A stretch of 9,053 nt of DNA from Deltaproteobacteria bacterium (GCA_016219145.1 JACRCG010000123.1:1-9053); one strand, 5' to 3'. Positions 1 to 6,937 are shown, counted from the first letter of the stretch. The notes: generated by a model from the sequence alone, not told the origin. Numbers and translations are program-made.

Positions 1-369
1 AGCCGAGAAAGTAATGACCGTGCCGGCATCATAATACTGACTGAAATCAGCGTCGTAGCTAGTCCCTGATGGAGATGCGGTGACACTCCCTTTTCCAGTT
101 CCCATTCGGCAGAAGCTAAGTAATGTTTTTTTTGTGAAAGTGGCGGTTACCGTTTTTGCCCCATCCATTGCGAGGCTGCAACTTCCTGAACCTGTACAAG
201 CTCCGCTCCAGCCGGTGAAGGTCGTGGTGCTGTCAGGCATCGGCGTGAGAGTAACAATTGTGCCGTTTTCGAAGGACTGGCTACAGCTGCCGGTGCAGTC
301 CACAGCTGGTGGCTTGGAAAGTACGGTTACAATACCGCCACTATTACCGGCAAATTTGATATCCAGCGG
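1..369 (-). repeat. Second pair of InlB-B-like repeats, last one truncated by window edge
   Basis: Residues about 1803-1882 form a complete module ending in GWSGACTGSGSC, MDGAK and ATFTKK. Residues 1883-1925 begin another module (CRMGTGKGSV, PSGTSY, SQYY, GTV) that is cut at base 1. The first of these has an additional CTGSC motif near its middle, which the first pair lacks. The truncated one closely resembles the second repeat of the first pair, suggesting the modules were duplicated as a pair. Confidence 0.75.
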
Positions 370-3300
370 ATATATTGGCGACATAATAGTATAGGCTTGG
401 ATAGCAACAGGACTGTTGTTACCGGCCCGGTCAACGGCAAAATATTTGAGCGTCTTCGAGTATGTTATGTTCAGCGGTGATGCATAAACTGATGAAGCTG
501 CGGTTGGAGTCGACCCATCGAGGGTATAGTAGATGATTGCCGGTTCGTTTGAAGTCAGCGTCACTGTTTGCGGTGGAGTAAAGGTTCCACCGGGTGGAGA
601 TACCAGTACAGTCGGAGCAGTCGTATCAAGGTTCAACCCTTGCACCTGTACCGGAGATTTGCGGTTGGTGGTGGTCCCGTCACCAAGTTGACCGGTGCTA
701 TTGTATCCCCACGTCCAGATAGTGCCGTCCTGTTTCACGGCTACGGAGTGCCCCCATCCTGCAGCGATAGTAAGAACATCCGAAAACCCGGGCAGCTGAG
801 TAGGGATGGGTTTTTGTGTGGTACTGCCGTCGCCGAGTTGACCGTAGTCATTATACCCCCAGGCACTAACAGTGCCATCTCCTAATGCAGCAATAGTATG
901 AGCACCTCCTCCGATTATTGTGAGCACTCCCGACAACTCGGCCACTCGGACCGGAAGCTTTCGGTTAATAGTCGTCCCATCACCAAGCTGTCCAAAGTTA
1001 TTGACTCCCCACCCCCAAATTGAACCGTCCATTTTTAAAACCTCTGTGTATCGTTGTCCCGGATACACACCAACTATTTCTGAAAGCCCGGAAACCTTAA
1101 CCGGAGTATGACGGTCAGTTGTGGTCCCGTCACCAAGCTCGCCAAAGCCATTTAAACCCCAACTCCATACCGTGCCGTCCGATTTCAGCGCAACTGTATG
1201 GCTAATGCCTGAACCAATTGCAGAAACACCTGAAAGCCCTTGAGCCTGGACCGGTGTTGTTTTATCGGTGGTTGTCCCATCACCAAGCTGACCGTAATAA
1301 TTATCCCCCCACGACCAGACCGTTCCATCACCTTTCAATGCTACTGAATAAGATGTTCCTGATGCGATTGCAATCACCCCTGAAAGCCCTGGGACCTCCC
1401 AAGGTTCAGAGCGTTGCGTCGTCGATCCATTTCCAAGTTGGCCATCGTAGTTGGCTCCCCATGTCCAAACTGTTCCGTCGGACATTAGTGCGATTGTATG
1501 ATGTCCTCTCGCGGCAATTGCTGTGACTCCGGAAAGCCCTGAAATATGAACGGGGGTTATTCTATTGGTAGTTGTACCATCACCTAGCTTACCATATTCA
1601 TTGCTGCCCCAAGCCCAAACTGTCCCATCTCCTTTTAGCGCCACTGTGTGCGACTCTCCCGCTGCAATGGCAATTTTTTTACTCAAGTCAGGACTCCTGT
1701 CCCTAAACCTGGCACCGACCAGCTTGTCTGAATCCATTGTTAGCGTGCAATCTCCCATTCCTGTACAAGCGCCTGCCCAGCCATTGAAAACGGAGTTCTC
1801 ATCGGCTAATGCGGTAAGAGTAACCACAGTGCCGACATTGTAATACTGGCTGGCATTGCTGCCAAAACTTGTACCAGATGGCAGTATGGTGACAGTTCCG
1901 GTTCCCGCTCCGAGTCGGTTAAAATTCAAAACCGGTTTTTTTGCGAAGGAAGCTGTTACCGATTTATCGCCATCCATGGTGACCGAACAACTTCCAGTTC
2001 CGGCGCACGCCCCGCCCCAGCCGGTAAAAGCAGAATCAGCAGCCGGAATGGCGGAGATGACAGCGACAGTACCGGCTGTAACAATCTCGCTGCCAGAACT
2101 GCTGTAGCTTGTGCCTGTTGAAACAGTTACGGTACCGCTGCCACTGCCGCTCTTAGCATAATCAAGTCTGCGTATGTCAGTGCCACTCAATAATGCCTGT
2201 ACGGTCAGCACATTCGGCGATGCCGAACTTACCGTAAGAACAGCTTTTTTCTTGCCAACACCAGTAGGGGAAAAACTGACATTGACTGTGCAGCTTTGCA
2301 GTGCCCCCAGATTAAACGGCACGTTGCCGCAGGTGCCGGGGGTCAAGCTGAACAGGCTGCTATCCTGACCGGAGATAGATATTGAGGAAATGGTCGCTTC
2401 AACATTAAGAATATTTTTAATAGTAAAAGCCCGTGACACAGGGCCTACCTCAGTCAGGACATTGTTAAAATCATGGGAATCAGGAGTGAGTTTCAGATGG
2501 CTTGCCACCCACATCCCAAAATGCTGTTCATTATTTCGATACATGGGCCACTGATGCGCTTTGCCACCTCCAACCTGATTCATCTCCCATACATAGAGAA
2601 AACCGACTTCACCCTTCACTACCAGATCGAGCTTGCCGTTTCCGTCCACATCACCAATAGCAACGGTAGACTTAATACCGGTATGGCTGCCAACAAACGT
2701 CATCTTTGTAGGAGCGATATGCTTTGGAAAACCGGGACTGAGATTACCAGAAGAAGAATATGCGAGTAGTTTGCCGTTTGTGGAACTGTTCTCGATGGCA
2801 ACCACAATTTCCGGTTTTCCATCACCGTCAATATCAGCGACAGAAGGATAACTGCCTTCTCTGGGAGTCAAGACTCCTTCATAGTTCACGGCCATCTCAA
2901 TTGGCCAACCAGGCAGCGATGTGCCGTCACCTCGCAACACCTGTAAAACATCACTCCAGCCACCGTCGCTTGAAACAAACACAATTTCCGGGCGACCGTC
3001 ACCATCAATATCTGTAGCAATCGGCCCGTTCGGTGTCCAGCTTCTGTTAGCATATTTTTTCGGCCAGCCAGGAAGAGGAGTACCATTTCTGTTCAGCACC
3101 GTTATAACATCCTGTAGTGCCGCCGAATTATATTTTATAACAATATCAAGAATTCCATCACCATCAACATCAGCGAGCACAGGGCTCCAAACGATCCTTG
3201 GAGACTGTTCAAACTGCCATTCTGCAATCAGTGTTCCATCCGATCTAAAAATACGAGCAAACCCATCTTTGGTTGCAAAAACCAGTTCTTTCTTGCCGTC

Positions 3301-5775
3301 GAGATCGATGTCACCGACCGCAGGTGGGGCGTCTATTGTGAGTGAGGAATCATCATTTTCAAATATCTGAGGCCAGCCCGGAACCATACTTCCCTGGCTA
3401 TCAACCATGATGACAACGCTTTTTTTGTAATTGGGATCTTTGAGATTGTTCGGGTGCGTTATAATGGCAATCTTAACCTGACCGTCGTTGTTAAAATCGG
3501 CAACTACCGGTGAAGAAACTTGTCCGGGACCGCCATTTGTTGTTGGATAGGCTCCGGCAGGAAAACCGGTTACCGGGGTTAGATCAGAATGAAAGGCATA
3601 AATGGAGTTGCTGCTCGTATAATAACCACCTACCGAAACAATGATCTCCTTCCGTCCATCACCGTCAAGATCTGCCACAACCGGTGATGTCACACAGCCA
3701 GGGAGAATAATCGCTTTGGAAGTGCCATCCGGGAAATACACATAGAGATTATGGCCATCCGCAACAATAATCTCGTCTTTACCGTCGCCGTCGAGATCGG
3801 CAATGACCGGAGAATATGACATCTGCCAGGGCGTATCTTTTTTCCCTTGCAGTTCTCGGGGCCAACCAGGACGAAGCCCGTCGTTAAAGAGAAGAGTCCA
3901 CTCCTTTCTGTCTTTAACACCGAGACTGTCGCTAACCTGAAGCGTGATGGGAAAAACACCACTGGCAACCGGAGTCCCGGCAATTTCACCGGTCTGGCTG
4001 TTGAGCGTCAGTCCGGCCGGCAGAAACCTGTCCACAAGAGACCAATTAAACGGTGGTATACCGCCGGAGGTCGGAAACTTCATGCTAAACAGTGTGCCTG
4101 TAGTGGCTGAAGTCACTGAGCCAGGTAGAAACATGGATGTAGAAAGGATTGACGGTTGACCGCCAATTGCTACAAGCGGCGAAGAAACACTGGTGCTGCC
4201 GATAGGTGAAGTGAATGTCAGAGTTTCAACGACGCTTTCTGAGGGGTTCCAGATACCTGTAAATATTCCGTCACCTGCAACCTCGTCAGGGGCAACACCA
4301 TCATCATGCAGTTGAATAATGCTCCCTCCAGACGTGGTTACTGAAACTGGGCCAACAGCCGAACCGCAGTTAATGCTCATGGCTGACAGGGTCTGAGGCA
4401 CACCTGGCTGAGGTGCAGTGGGCAGATGCAGTACAGCAAAAAGCGGGCTGTCGACACAGGTAAGTGATTTGTAGGCATTTATCCTTCTCCCTGTTACCGT
4501 CAGGTCGGTAAAAGAGGAGACCTGGTCCCCCCCTGCCAGGATAAGATTTTTCAAAGTCGGGGTCGTGCGGGTCATGTCCTGAGCTTTGAGCAGGGCCGCT
4601 AATCCAGAAACAAAAGGAGCGGCCAGAGACGTTCCGCTTTGGTAATTGTAGCTCTGGGCAAAAGGTAACGTGGTTGAGAAAATATAGTCCCCGGGGGCGG
4701 CGATATCCACACCCCACTTTCCGTAGTTTGAGAATGAAGCCTTGCCGTCTGCACGATCGCTCGCGGCCACGGAAATGATATTGGGCAGGTCGAACCCGCT
4801 AGGATACGAGGGGTTTTTGCTATTATCGTTACCGGCTGCCGTAACAAAAAGAATGTCCTTCTGTTCGCGGATCGTATCGTACAGCGCTTGCGAATAATAC
4901 GAGAACCCCCAACTGTTGTTTGTCGCAACAATATTGACTCCGCGCGCCTTCATGGCCTTGACATACTGGAGGCATTCAATAATGTCGCTAATGCTTCCAG
5001 GGGCTGTAGTAGAGGTTGCCTTGCATGCCATTATCTTCACGTTCCAGGCAACACCGGTTACACCGGTAGCATTATTACCGACAGCGCCTATGACACCGGC
5101 AACTTGAGTGCCGTGAAATTCTTCATCTTTGGGATCGCCGTTGTTGGCTATGGCGTTAAACCCGTAAATATCGTCTACATATCCATTCCCGTCTTCGTCA
5201 ATACCAGCCTGACCATTCAACTCGGCCTGGTTGATCCAGAGGTTGTTGATCAGATCGGGGTGGGTATAATCTATACCAGTATCGAGAACGGCGATTACAA
5301 CATCACTGTTCCCTGTAGTTATATCCCAGGCTGCCTGCGCATCGATTGTGGAGAGGGCCCATTGTTGCGCGAACTGCGGGTCATTGGGAGTATTCTGAGG
5401 ATAAACCAGAAAGTTCGGCTCTGCATACTCAACATCCGGATCGCTTTTGTAATGTGAAATTGCTTCTTCCACCGACATTCCTTTGCGCAGCTTCCTGTGG
5501 TGTAAGCGCAGTGCTTTAAAATCCTTTATCTTTTCTGAACCATGTTTTTTATGAAGTTCAATCTTGCGGCTTTCAGTTACCCCGCTTTTATATTTGATAA
5601 GGATTTCGTCTATCTTGTGCTTGTTTTTCTTCTCACCGGTAATTTCCGGAGATGGAATTTTCCTCCCCTGTTCCAGAGCTGAAGTATCCTGTCCAGCAAC
5701 CGCATTGCAAGGGGCATCAGCCAACAAAATTAACAGCGATGAAAAAGCAAGGCACAACCAGAAAGAATATTTCAC
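1..5775 (-). CDS. Giant secreted S8 (subtilisin-like) serine protease with FG-GAP and RCC1 propeller repeats; 3' end beyond window
   Basis: This is a continuous frame of 1925 codons from GTG (5775-5773) to base 1 with no stop, so the C-terminus is missing. GGAG at 5784-5781 lies 5 nt before the GTG. Residues 1-27 form a signal peptide (MKYS, hydrophobic core, AVA cleavage site). Residues about 55-126 resemble an I9-type propeptide, ending in DVEYAEPN. The S8 domain spans about 133-440 and keeps the full set: D165 in DTGID, H221 in HGTQVAG, oxyanion N316 in AAGND, S383 in GTSLAAP. After it come a small beta-domain (about 441-540, LHDDG/GDGIFTG), a putative Ig domain (541-629), eight FG-GAP units (631-1090), a HYDIN/ASPM-like domain (1090-1200), two InlB-B-like repeats (1204-1355), seven RCC1 repeats (1366-1715), a chitobiase-C-terminal-like domain (1716-1798), and another B-like repeat pair (from 1803) cut by the edge. 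It is probably an exported or surface-bound active endopeptidase whose repeats bind ligands or partners. The substrate is unknown. Residue calls come from hand translation. Confidence 0.93.
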   Translation of the reverse strand, partial: MKYSFWLCLAFSSLLILLADAPCNAVAGQDTSALEQGRKIPSPEITGEKKNKHKIDEILIKYKSGVTESRKIELHKKHGSEKIKDFKALRLHHRKLRKGMSVEEAISHYKSDPDVEYAEPNFLVYPQNTPNDPQFAQQWALSTIDAQAAWDITTGNSDVVIAVLDTGIDYTHPDLINNLWINQAELNGQAGIDEDGNGYVDDIYGFNAIANNGDPKDEEFHGTQVAGVIGAVGNNATGVTGVAWNVKIMACKATSTTAPGSISDIIECLQYVKAMKARGVNIVATNNSWGFSYYSQALYDTIREQKDILFVTAAGNDNSKNPSYPSGFDLPNIISVAASDRADGKASFSNYGKWGVDIAAPGDYIFSTTLPFAQSYNYQSGTSLAAPFVSGLAALLKAQDMTRTTPTLKNLILAGGDQVSSFTDLTVTGRRINAYKSLTCVDSPLFAVLHLPTAPQPGVPQTLSAMSINCGSAVGPVSVTTSGGSIIQLHDDGVAPDEVAGDGIFTGIWNPSESVVETLTFTSPIGSTSVSSPLVAIGGQPSILSTSMFLPGSVTSATTGTLFSMKFPTSGGIPPFNWSLVDRFLPAGLTLNSQTGEIAGTPVASGVFPITLQVSDSLGVKDRKEWTLLFNDGLRPGWPRELQGKKDTPWQMSYSPVIADLDGDGKDEIIVADGHNLYVYFPDGTSKAIILPGCVTSPVVADLDGDGRKEIIVSVGGYYTSSNSIYAFHSDLTPVTGFPAGAYPTTNGGPGQVSSPVVADFNNDGQVKIAIITHPNNLKDPNYKKSVVIMVDSQGSMVPGWPQIFENDDSSLTIDAPPAVGDIDLDGKKELVFATKDGFARIFRSDGTLIAEWQFEQSPRIVWSPVLADVDGDGILDIVIKYNSAALQDVITVLNRNGTPLPGWPKKYANRSWTPNGPIATDIDGDGRPEIVFVSSDGGWSDVLQVLRGDGTSLPGWPIEMAVNYEGVLTPREGSYPSVADIDGDGKPEIVVAIENSSTNGKLLAYSSSGNLSPGFPKHIAPTKMTFVGSHTGIKSTVAIGDVDGNGKLDLVVKGEVGFLYVWEMNQVGGGKAHQWPMYRNNEQHFGMWVASHLKLTPDSHDFNNVLTEVGPVSRAFTIKNILNVEATISSISISGQDSSLFSLTPGTCGNVPFNLGALQSCTVNVSFSPTGVGKKKAVLTVSSASPNVLTVQALLSGTDIRRLDYAKSGSGSGTVTVSTGTSYSSSGSEIVTAGTVAVISAIPAADSAFTGWGGACAGTGSCSVTMDGDKSVTASFAKKPVLNFNRLGAGTGTVTILPSGTSFGSNASQYYNVGTVVTLTALADENSVFNGWAGACTGMGDCTLTMDSDKLVGARFRDRSPDLSKKIAIAAGESHTVALKGDGTVWAWGSNEYGKLGDGTTTNRITPVHISGLSGVTAIAARGHHTIALMSDGTVWTWGANYDGQLGNGSTTQRSEPWEVPGLSGVIAIASGTSYSVALKGDGTVWSWGDNYYGQLGDGTTTDKTTPVQAQGLSGVSAIGSGISHTVALKSDGTVWSWGLNGFGELGDGTTTDRHTPVKVSGLSEIVGVYPGQRYTEVLKMDGSIWGWGVNNFGQLGDGTTINRKLPVRVAELSGVLTIIGGGAHTIAALGDGTVSAWGYNDYGQLGDGSTTQKPIPTQLPGFSDVLTIAAGWGHSVAVKQDGTIWTWGYNSTGQLGDGTTTNRKSPVQVQGLNLDTTAPTVLVSPPGGTFTPPQTVTLTSNEPAIIYYTLDGSTPTAASSVYASPLNITYSKTLKYFAVDRAGNNSPVAIQAYTIMSPIYPLDIKFAGNSGGIVTVLSKPPAVDCTGSCSQSFENGTIVTLTPMPDSTTTFTGWSGACTGSGSCSLAMDGAKTVTATFTKKTLLSFCRMGTGKGSVTASPSGTSYDADFSQYYDAGTVITFSA
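382..630 (-). other. Chitobiase C-terminal-like (CHB_HEX_C type) domain in the giant protein
   Basis: Residues about 1716-1798 open with D-T-T-A-P-T, then S-P-P-G-G-T-F, P-Q-T-V-T-L, I-Y-Y-T-L-D-G-S-T-P, and close with L-K-Y-F-A-V-D-R-A-G-N. The YYTLDGSTPT core is the hallmark of the beta-sandwich domains found at the C-terminus of chitobiases and in many multidomain surface proteins. A carbohydrate-related role is possible but not shown here. It follows directly on RCC1 unit 7. Confidence 0.75.
631..1680 (-). repeat. Seven tandem RCC1 repeats (predicted seven-bladed propeller)
   Basis: Residues 1366-1715 are seven consecutive RCC1 units. Each is about 50 residues (150 nt), totalling 350 residues. 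The consensus is A-G-x-x-H-T-V-A-L-K-x-D-G-T-V-W-x-W-G, then G-Q-L-G-D-G-T-T-T, then P-V and G-L-S-G-V. Units 1-4 and 7 match well. Unit 5 (YTEVLKMDGSIWGWG) and unit 6 (GDGTVSAWG) are diverged. In the RCC1 family seven such repeats close one propeller, so the count fits a complete domain. There is no sign of the chromatin-binding context known in eukaryotes. In an exported bacterial protein a binding or scaffold role is the safer inference. Confidence 0.92.
1711..2166 (-). repeat. First pair of InlB-B-like (Flg_new_2 type) repeats
   Basis: Residues 1204-1280 and 1281-1355 are two related modules of about 75 residues. Each has a G-T-V-T strand, a variable middle with S-Y-S or Q-Y-Y, G-T-V, then F-x-G-W-x-G-A-C-x-G-x-G-x-C and M-D-x-D-K, closing at A-S-F or A-R-F. 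The two Cys flanking the GxG turn could form a disulfide after export (inference). The pair sits between the HYDIN/ASPM-like domain and the RCC1 block. Similar repeats are common in bacterial surface proteins as stalk or spacer modules. Confidence 0.75.
2176..2508 (-). other. HYDIN/ASPM-like (choice-of-anchor D type) Ig domain in the giant protein
   Basis: Residues about 1090-1200 show the pattern L-x-x-x-P-D-S-H-D-F-x-x-V, then F-T-I-K-N, I-S-S-I-S-I-S-G, F-S-L, C-G, L-x-x-L-Q-S-C-T-V-N-V-S-F-S-P, and L-x-G-T. This is typical of abnormal-spindle/HYDIN-like Ig domains in bacterial exported proteins. Here it links the FG-GAP block to the first B-like repeats. Confidence 0.7.
2506..3885 (-). 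repeat. Eight FG-GAP/VCBS-type repeats (predicted beta-propeller)
   Basis: Residues 631-1090 of the large protein carry eight copies of a D-x-D-G-D-G-x-x-E/D motif. They start at residues 660, 702, 760, 822, 869, 922, 981 and 1042, so the spacing is 42-62 residues. Most are preceded by V-A-D and followed by I-V. Between them recur PGWP or PGFP loops. The block ends with HQWPMYRNNEQHFG, a closing motif commonly seen after such repeats. The Asp-rich loops are the calcium-binding type known from integrin alpha-subunit FG-GAP domains. Unit 3 (DFNNDGQVK) is degenerate. Seven or eight units is the size of one closed propeller. Confidence 0.88.
3889..4155 (-). other. Putative Ig domain (He_PIG type) in the giant protein
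   Basis: Residues about 541-629 include G-G-I-P-P-F-N-W-S, L-P-A-G-L-T-L-N, G-E-I-A-G-T-P and F-P-I-T-L-Q-V-S-D-S-L-G. This order is diagnostic of the putative Ig (He_PIG) family of bacterial surface proteins. It sits between the post-protease beta-domain and the FG-GAP block and is probably a spacer module. Confidence 0.8.
4456..5379 (-). other. S8 peptidase catalytic domain within the giant protein
   Basis: This covers residues about 133-440 of the large protein. All catalytic elements expected of family S8 are visible in order: Asp165 (codon 5283-5281), His221 (5115-5113), the oxyanion-hole Asn316 (4830-4828) and Ser383 (4629-4627). Two motif positions differ from the commonest form: HGTQ rather than HGTH, and GTSLAAP rather than GTSMAAP. 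Both are conservative, so the enzyme should be active. An acidic insertion with DEDGNG near residues 193-198, followed by DD at 201-202, may bind calcium (inference). The preceding propeptide-like segment suggests autocatalytic maturation after export. Confidence 0.9.
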
Positions 5776-5780
5776 ATATT

Positions 5781-5784
5781 CTCC
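5781..5784 (-). promoter_or_regulatory. Ribosome binding site of the protease gene, deciding a GTG start
   Basis: GGAG on the minus strand lies 5 nt upstream of GTG at 5775. The nearby ATG codons (5786 and 5777) read into TGA at 5774-5772, so they cannot start this protein. The GTG gives a clean signal peptide immediately, which supports the choice. Confidence 0.7.
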
Positions 5785-5817
5785 ATCAACAAAAGTGAGC
5801 TATAATTATTTCGGGGT

Positions 5818-5846
5818 AATATAATAGACGTTTGGGGAGAATACAA
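5818..5846 (-). promoter_or_regulatory. Candidate sigma70 promoter for the protease gene
   Basis: Minus strand: TTGTAT (5846-5841), a 17-nt spacer, then TATATT (5823-5818). The -10 differs from TATAAT at one position and the -35 keeps TTG. Transcription would start near 5811, leaving a leader of about 35 nt with the GGAG site. The surrounding DNA is clearly AT-rich. This is a prediction from consensus only. Confidence 0.45.
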
Positions 5847-5903
5847 GTTAGAAAAATACAATCGGCAGCATAAAGTCAGACTGAAAGAAAACAGCGAGCA
5901 CGC

Positions 5904-5930
5904 TATTTCATCACCAAGGACGATGAAATA
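5904..5930. repeat. 9-bp perfect inverted repeat in the intergenic region
   Basis: TATTTCATC (5904-5912) and GATGAAATA (5922-5930) are exact reverse complements separated by 9 bases. In minus-strand RNA the inner bases could add G-U and C-G pairs, leaving a 3-nt loop. No U-run follows the hairpin in either direction, so it is not a canonical intrinsic terminator. It may be a regulator-binding site or a weak terminator/RNA-end structure after the upstream operon. Confidence 0.5.
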
Positions 5931-5952
5931 AAATCACAAATGTGCATGTCAA
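5925..5952 (-). promoter_or_regulatory. Second candidate promoter: consensus -35 with weak -10
   Basis: A perfect TTGACA lies at 5952-5947 on the minus strand. A 16-nt spacer leads to TATTTC (5930-5925), which matches the -10 consensus at only three positions. The -10 falls inside the inverted repeat, so if this promoter is used the palindrome could act as an operator. The weak -10 makes the call tentative. Confidence 0.25.
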
Positions 5953-5999
5953 CACGTCGGCACGGCTCTCCTGCAGCAAACACAGAGAGACAGAAGAAT

Positions 6000-6917
6000 C
6001 TACGGAGCAGTCACATTCACAACCTGGCTCCCCTCCCCGGCCTGATTGACAACCTGGAGGCGGAAATCCTTGTTTGTGGAGGAATATGGATAGCGCTGGT
6101 AAATCATGCGGGTACAGTCTACGTAAATCAGTTTTTCCCGTTCAATCGACTCCTGCCCCCCCTTGCCGCCGATTTTCTGGCCATCGACATAAATGGAAGA
6201 GTTCTGCTGGAAGTTTTTCCCATGGATATTCAGCTCGTAATAATTGACAAACTCGTTGCCGATCGAAACCTGGCTGATCTCCGGCCTGCTTTCCAGAGTC
6301 AGTGTCAGCGGCAGTGTCCCGTTTTCGGCATCATTTTTCACCATGACCTGATGCAGCCCTCCAGCAGCCTGCGGAACCGTGAACAGGATCTGTTCAGGTG
6401 AGACAACCCTGCTGCTGATCACCGCTCCATCAAAGAGCAAGGCACTGCTGTCAATGAAATTTCGCCCGCTGGCGGTCACCTCACGGCTTGAGCCGCTGGC
6501 GCAGGCGTTGACTGTATCCGGTGCCAGCGAGGTGAGTACCGGCCTGGTAGCCTGCACAGTGAAGTTGTAGACCCTTCCGGCCACCCCGTCAGCGCGCCTG
6601 ACATACAGCGCATACAACCCGGCCTCCAGTTTCGGAATCACAAATTCAAGCTGTTTGCCGTCGGTCACCCTGGCGGGGTTTTCAACGCTGCCAAGAAAGA
6701 CGCTGGCCTGCTCGCCAAAAGAGCTGCCGAAGATGGTGACCTTGCCGCCCGGCTCGCCCTGGGCGGGGATGATGCTGAGAATGGATGGCACAGCAGGAGC
6801 AGCAGGCGCCGGAGCAGGGGCAGCCTGGGGTCTGACCCGTTGCGGACGCTCGGCGGCCTGGAGATCAGAAACACTCGTGATGCATGCAAATAAAGCAAGG
6901 AGCAGAAATAGTTTCAT
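6000..6917 (-). CDS. Secreted or envelope protein with three IPT/TIG domains
   Basis: This is a 305-residue protein of unknown function. The start at 6917 is chosen because AGGAGG (6932-6927) lies 9 nt before it and because it places the signal peptide (MKLFLLLALFACITS) at the very N-terminus. The longest reading starts at 6941, overlapping the lptG stop as ATGA. A Pro/Ala-rich linker (about 25-45) follows the signal. Then come TIG domain 1 (about 45-123, with IIPAQGEPGG and IFGSSFG), TIG domain 2 (126-209, with GRNF, LLFDG, FTVP) and a TIG-like domain 3 (212-303, with IHGKNF, IYVDGQKI). TIG domains are Ig-like folds used for binding. LFAC at residues 9-12 is a marginal lipobox, so it could be a lipoprotein; otherwise cleavage near LQA is likely. 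Placement directly after lptG suggests co-expression with LPS export, but a role there is inference. Confidence 0.85.
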   Translation of the reverse strand: MKLFLLLALFACITSVSDLQAAERPQRVRPQAAPAPAPAAPAVPSILSIIPAQGEPGGKVTIFGSSFGEQASVFLGSVENPARVTDGKQLEFVIPKLEAGLYALYVRRADGVAGRVYNFTVQATRPVLTSLAPDTVNACASGSSREVTASGRNFIDSSALLFDGAVISSRVVSPEQILFTVPQAAGGLHQVMVKNDAENGTLPLTLTLESRPEISQVSIGNEFVNYYELNIHGKNFQQNSSIYVDGQKIGGKGGQESIEREKLIYVDCTRMIYQRYPYSSTNKDFRLQVVNQAGEGSQVVNVTAP

Positions 6918-6926
6918 GCCGACATA

Positions 6927-6932
6927 CCTCCT
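6927..6932 (-). promoter_or_regulatory. Consensus Shine-Dalgarno AGGAGG that sets the TIG-protein start
   Basis: AGGAGG on the minus strand, with a 9-nt spacer to ATG at 6917-6915. It lies downstream of the overlapping ATGATG at 6941-6936, which has no comparable site. This argues for the shorter 305-residue protein. Confidence 0.8.
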
Positions 6933-6937
6933 GTTCA

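Noticed and set aside
631..1680. Regular 150-nt periodicity as a possible CRISPR or non-coding satellite array
   Set aside because: The periodicity is explained by in-frame RCC1 protein repeats. The units are diverged and there is no short constant repeat with unique spacers.
4888..5457. 189-codon plus-strand frame
   Set aside because: It lies wholly antisense to the S8 catalytic domain, whose frame shows all expected active-site motifs. The translation matches no family and is a shadow.
5772..5786. Four-codon minus-strand ORF (ATG GAG AAT ATG TGA) overlapping the protease GTG
   Set aside because: It could be a coupled leader peptide, but it has no convincing ribosome site of its own; its first codons overlap the GGAG used for the GTG. 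It is most likely chance.
5891..5903. Small hairpin AGCG/CGCT followed on the minus strand by GTTTTCTTT, as a terminator
   Set aside because: The stem is only 4 bp and the U-run is interrupted, which is too weak to call an intrinsic terminator.
5940..6401. 153-codon plus-strand frame starting in the intergenic gap
   Set aside because: Most of it is antisense to the TIG-domain gene, it has no good ribosome site, and the product is unrecognisable.
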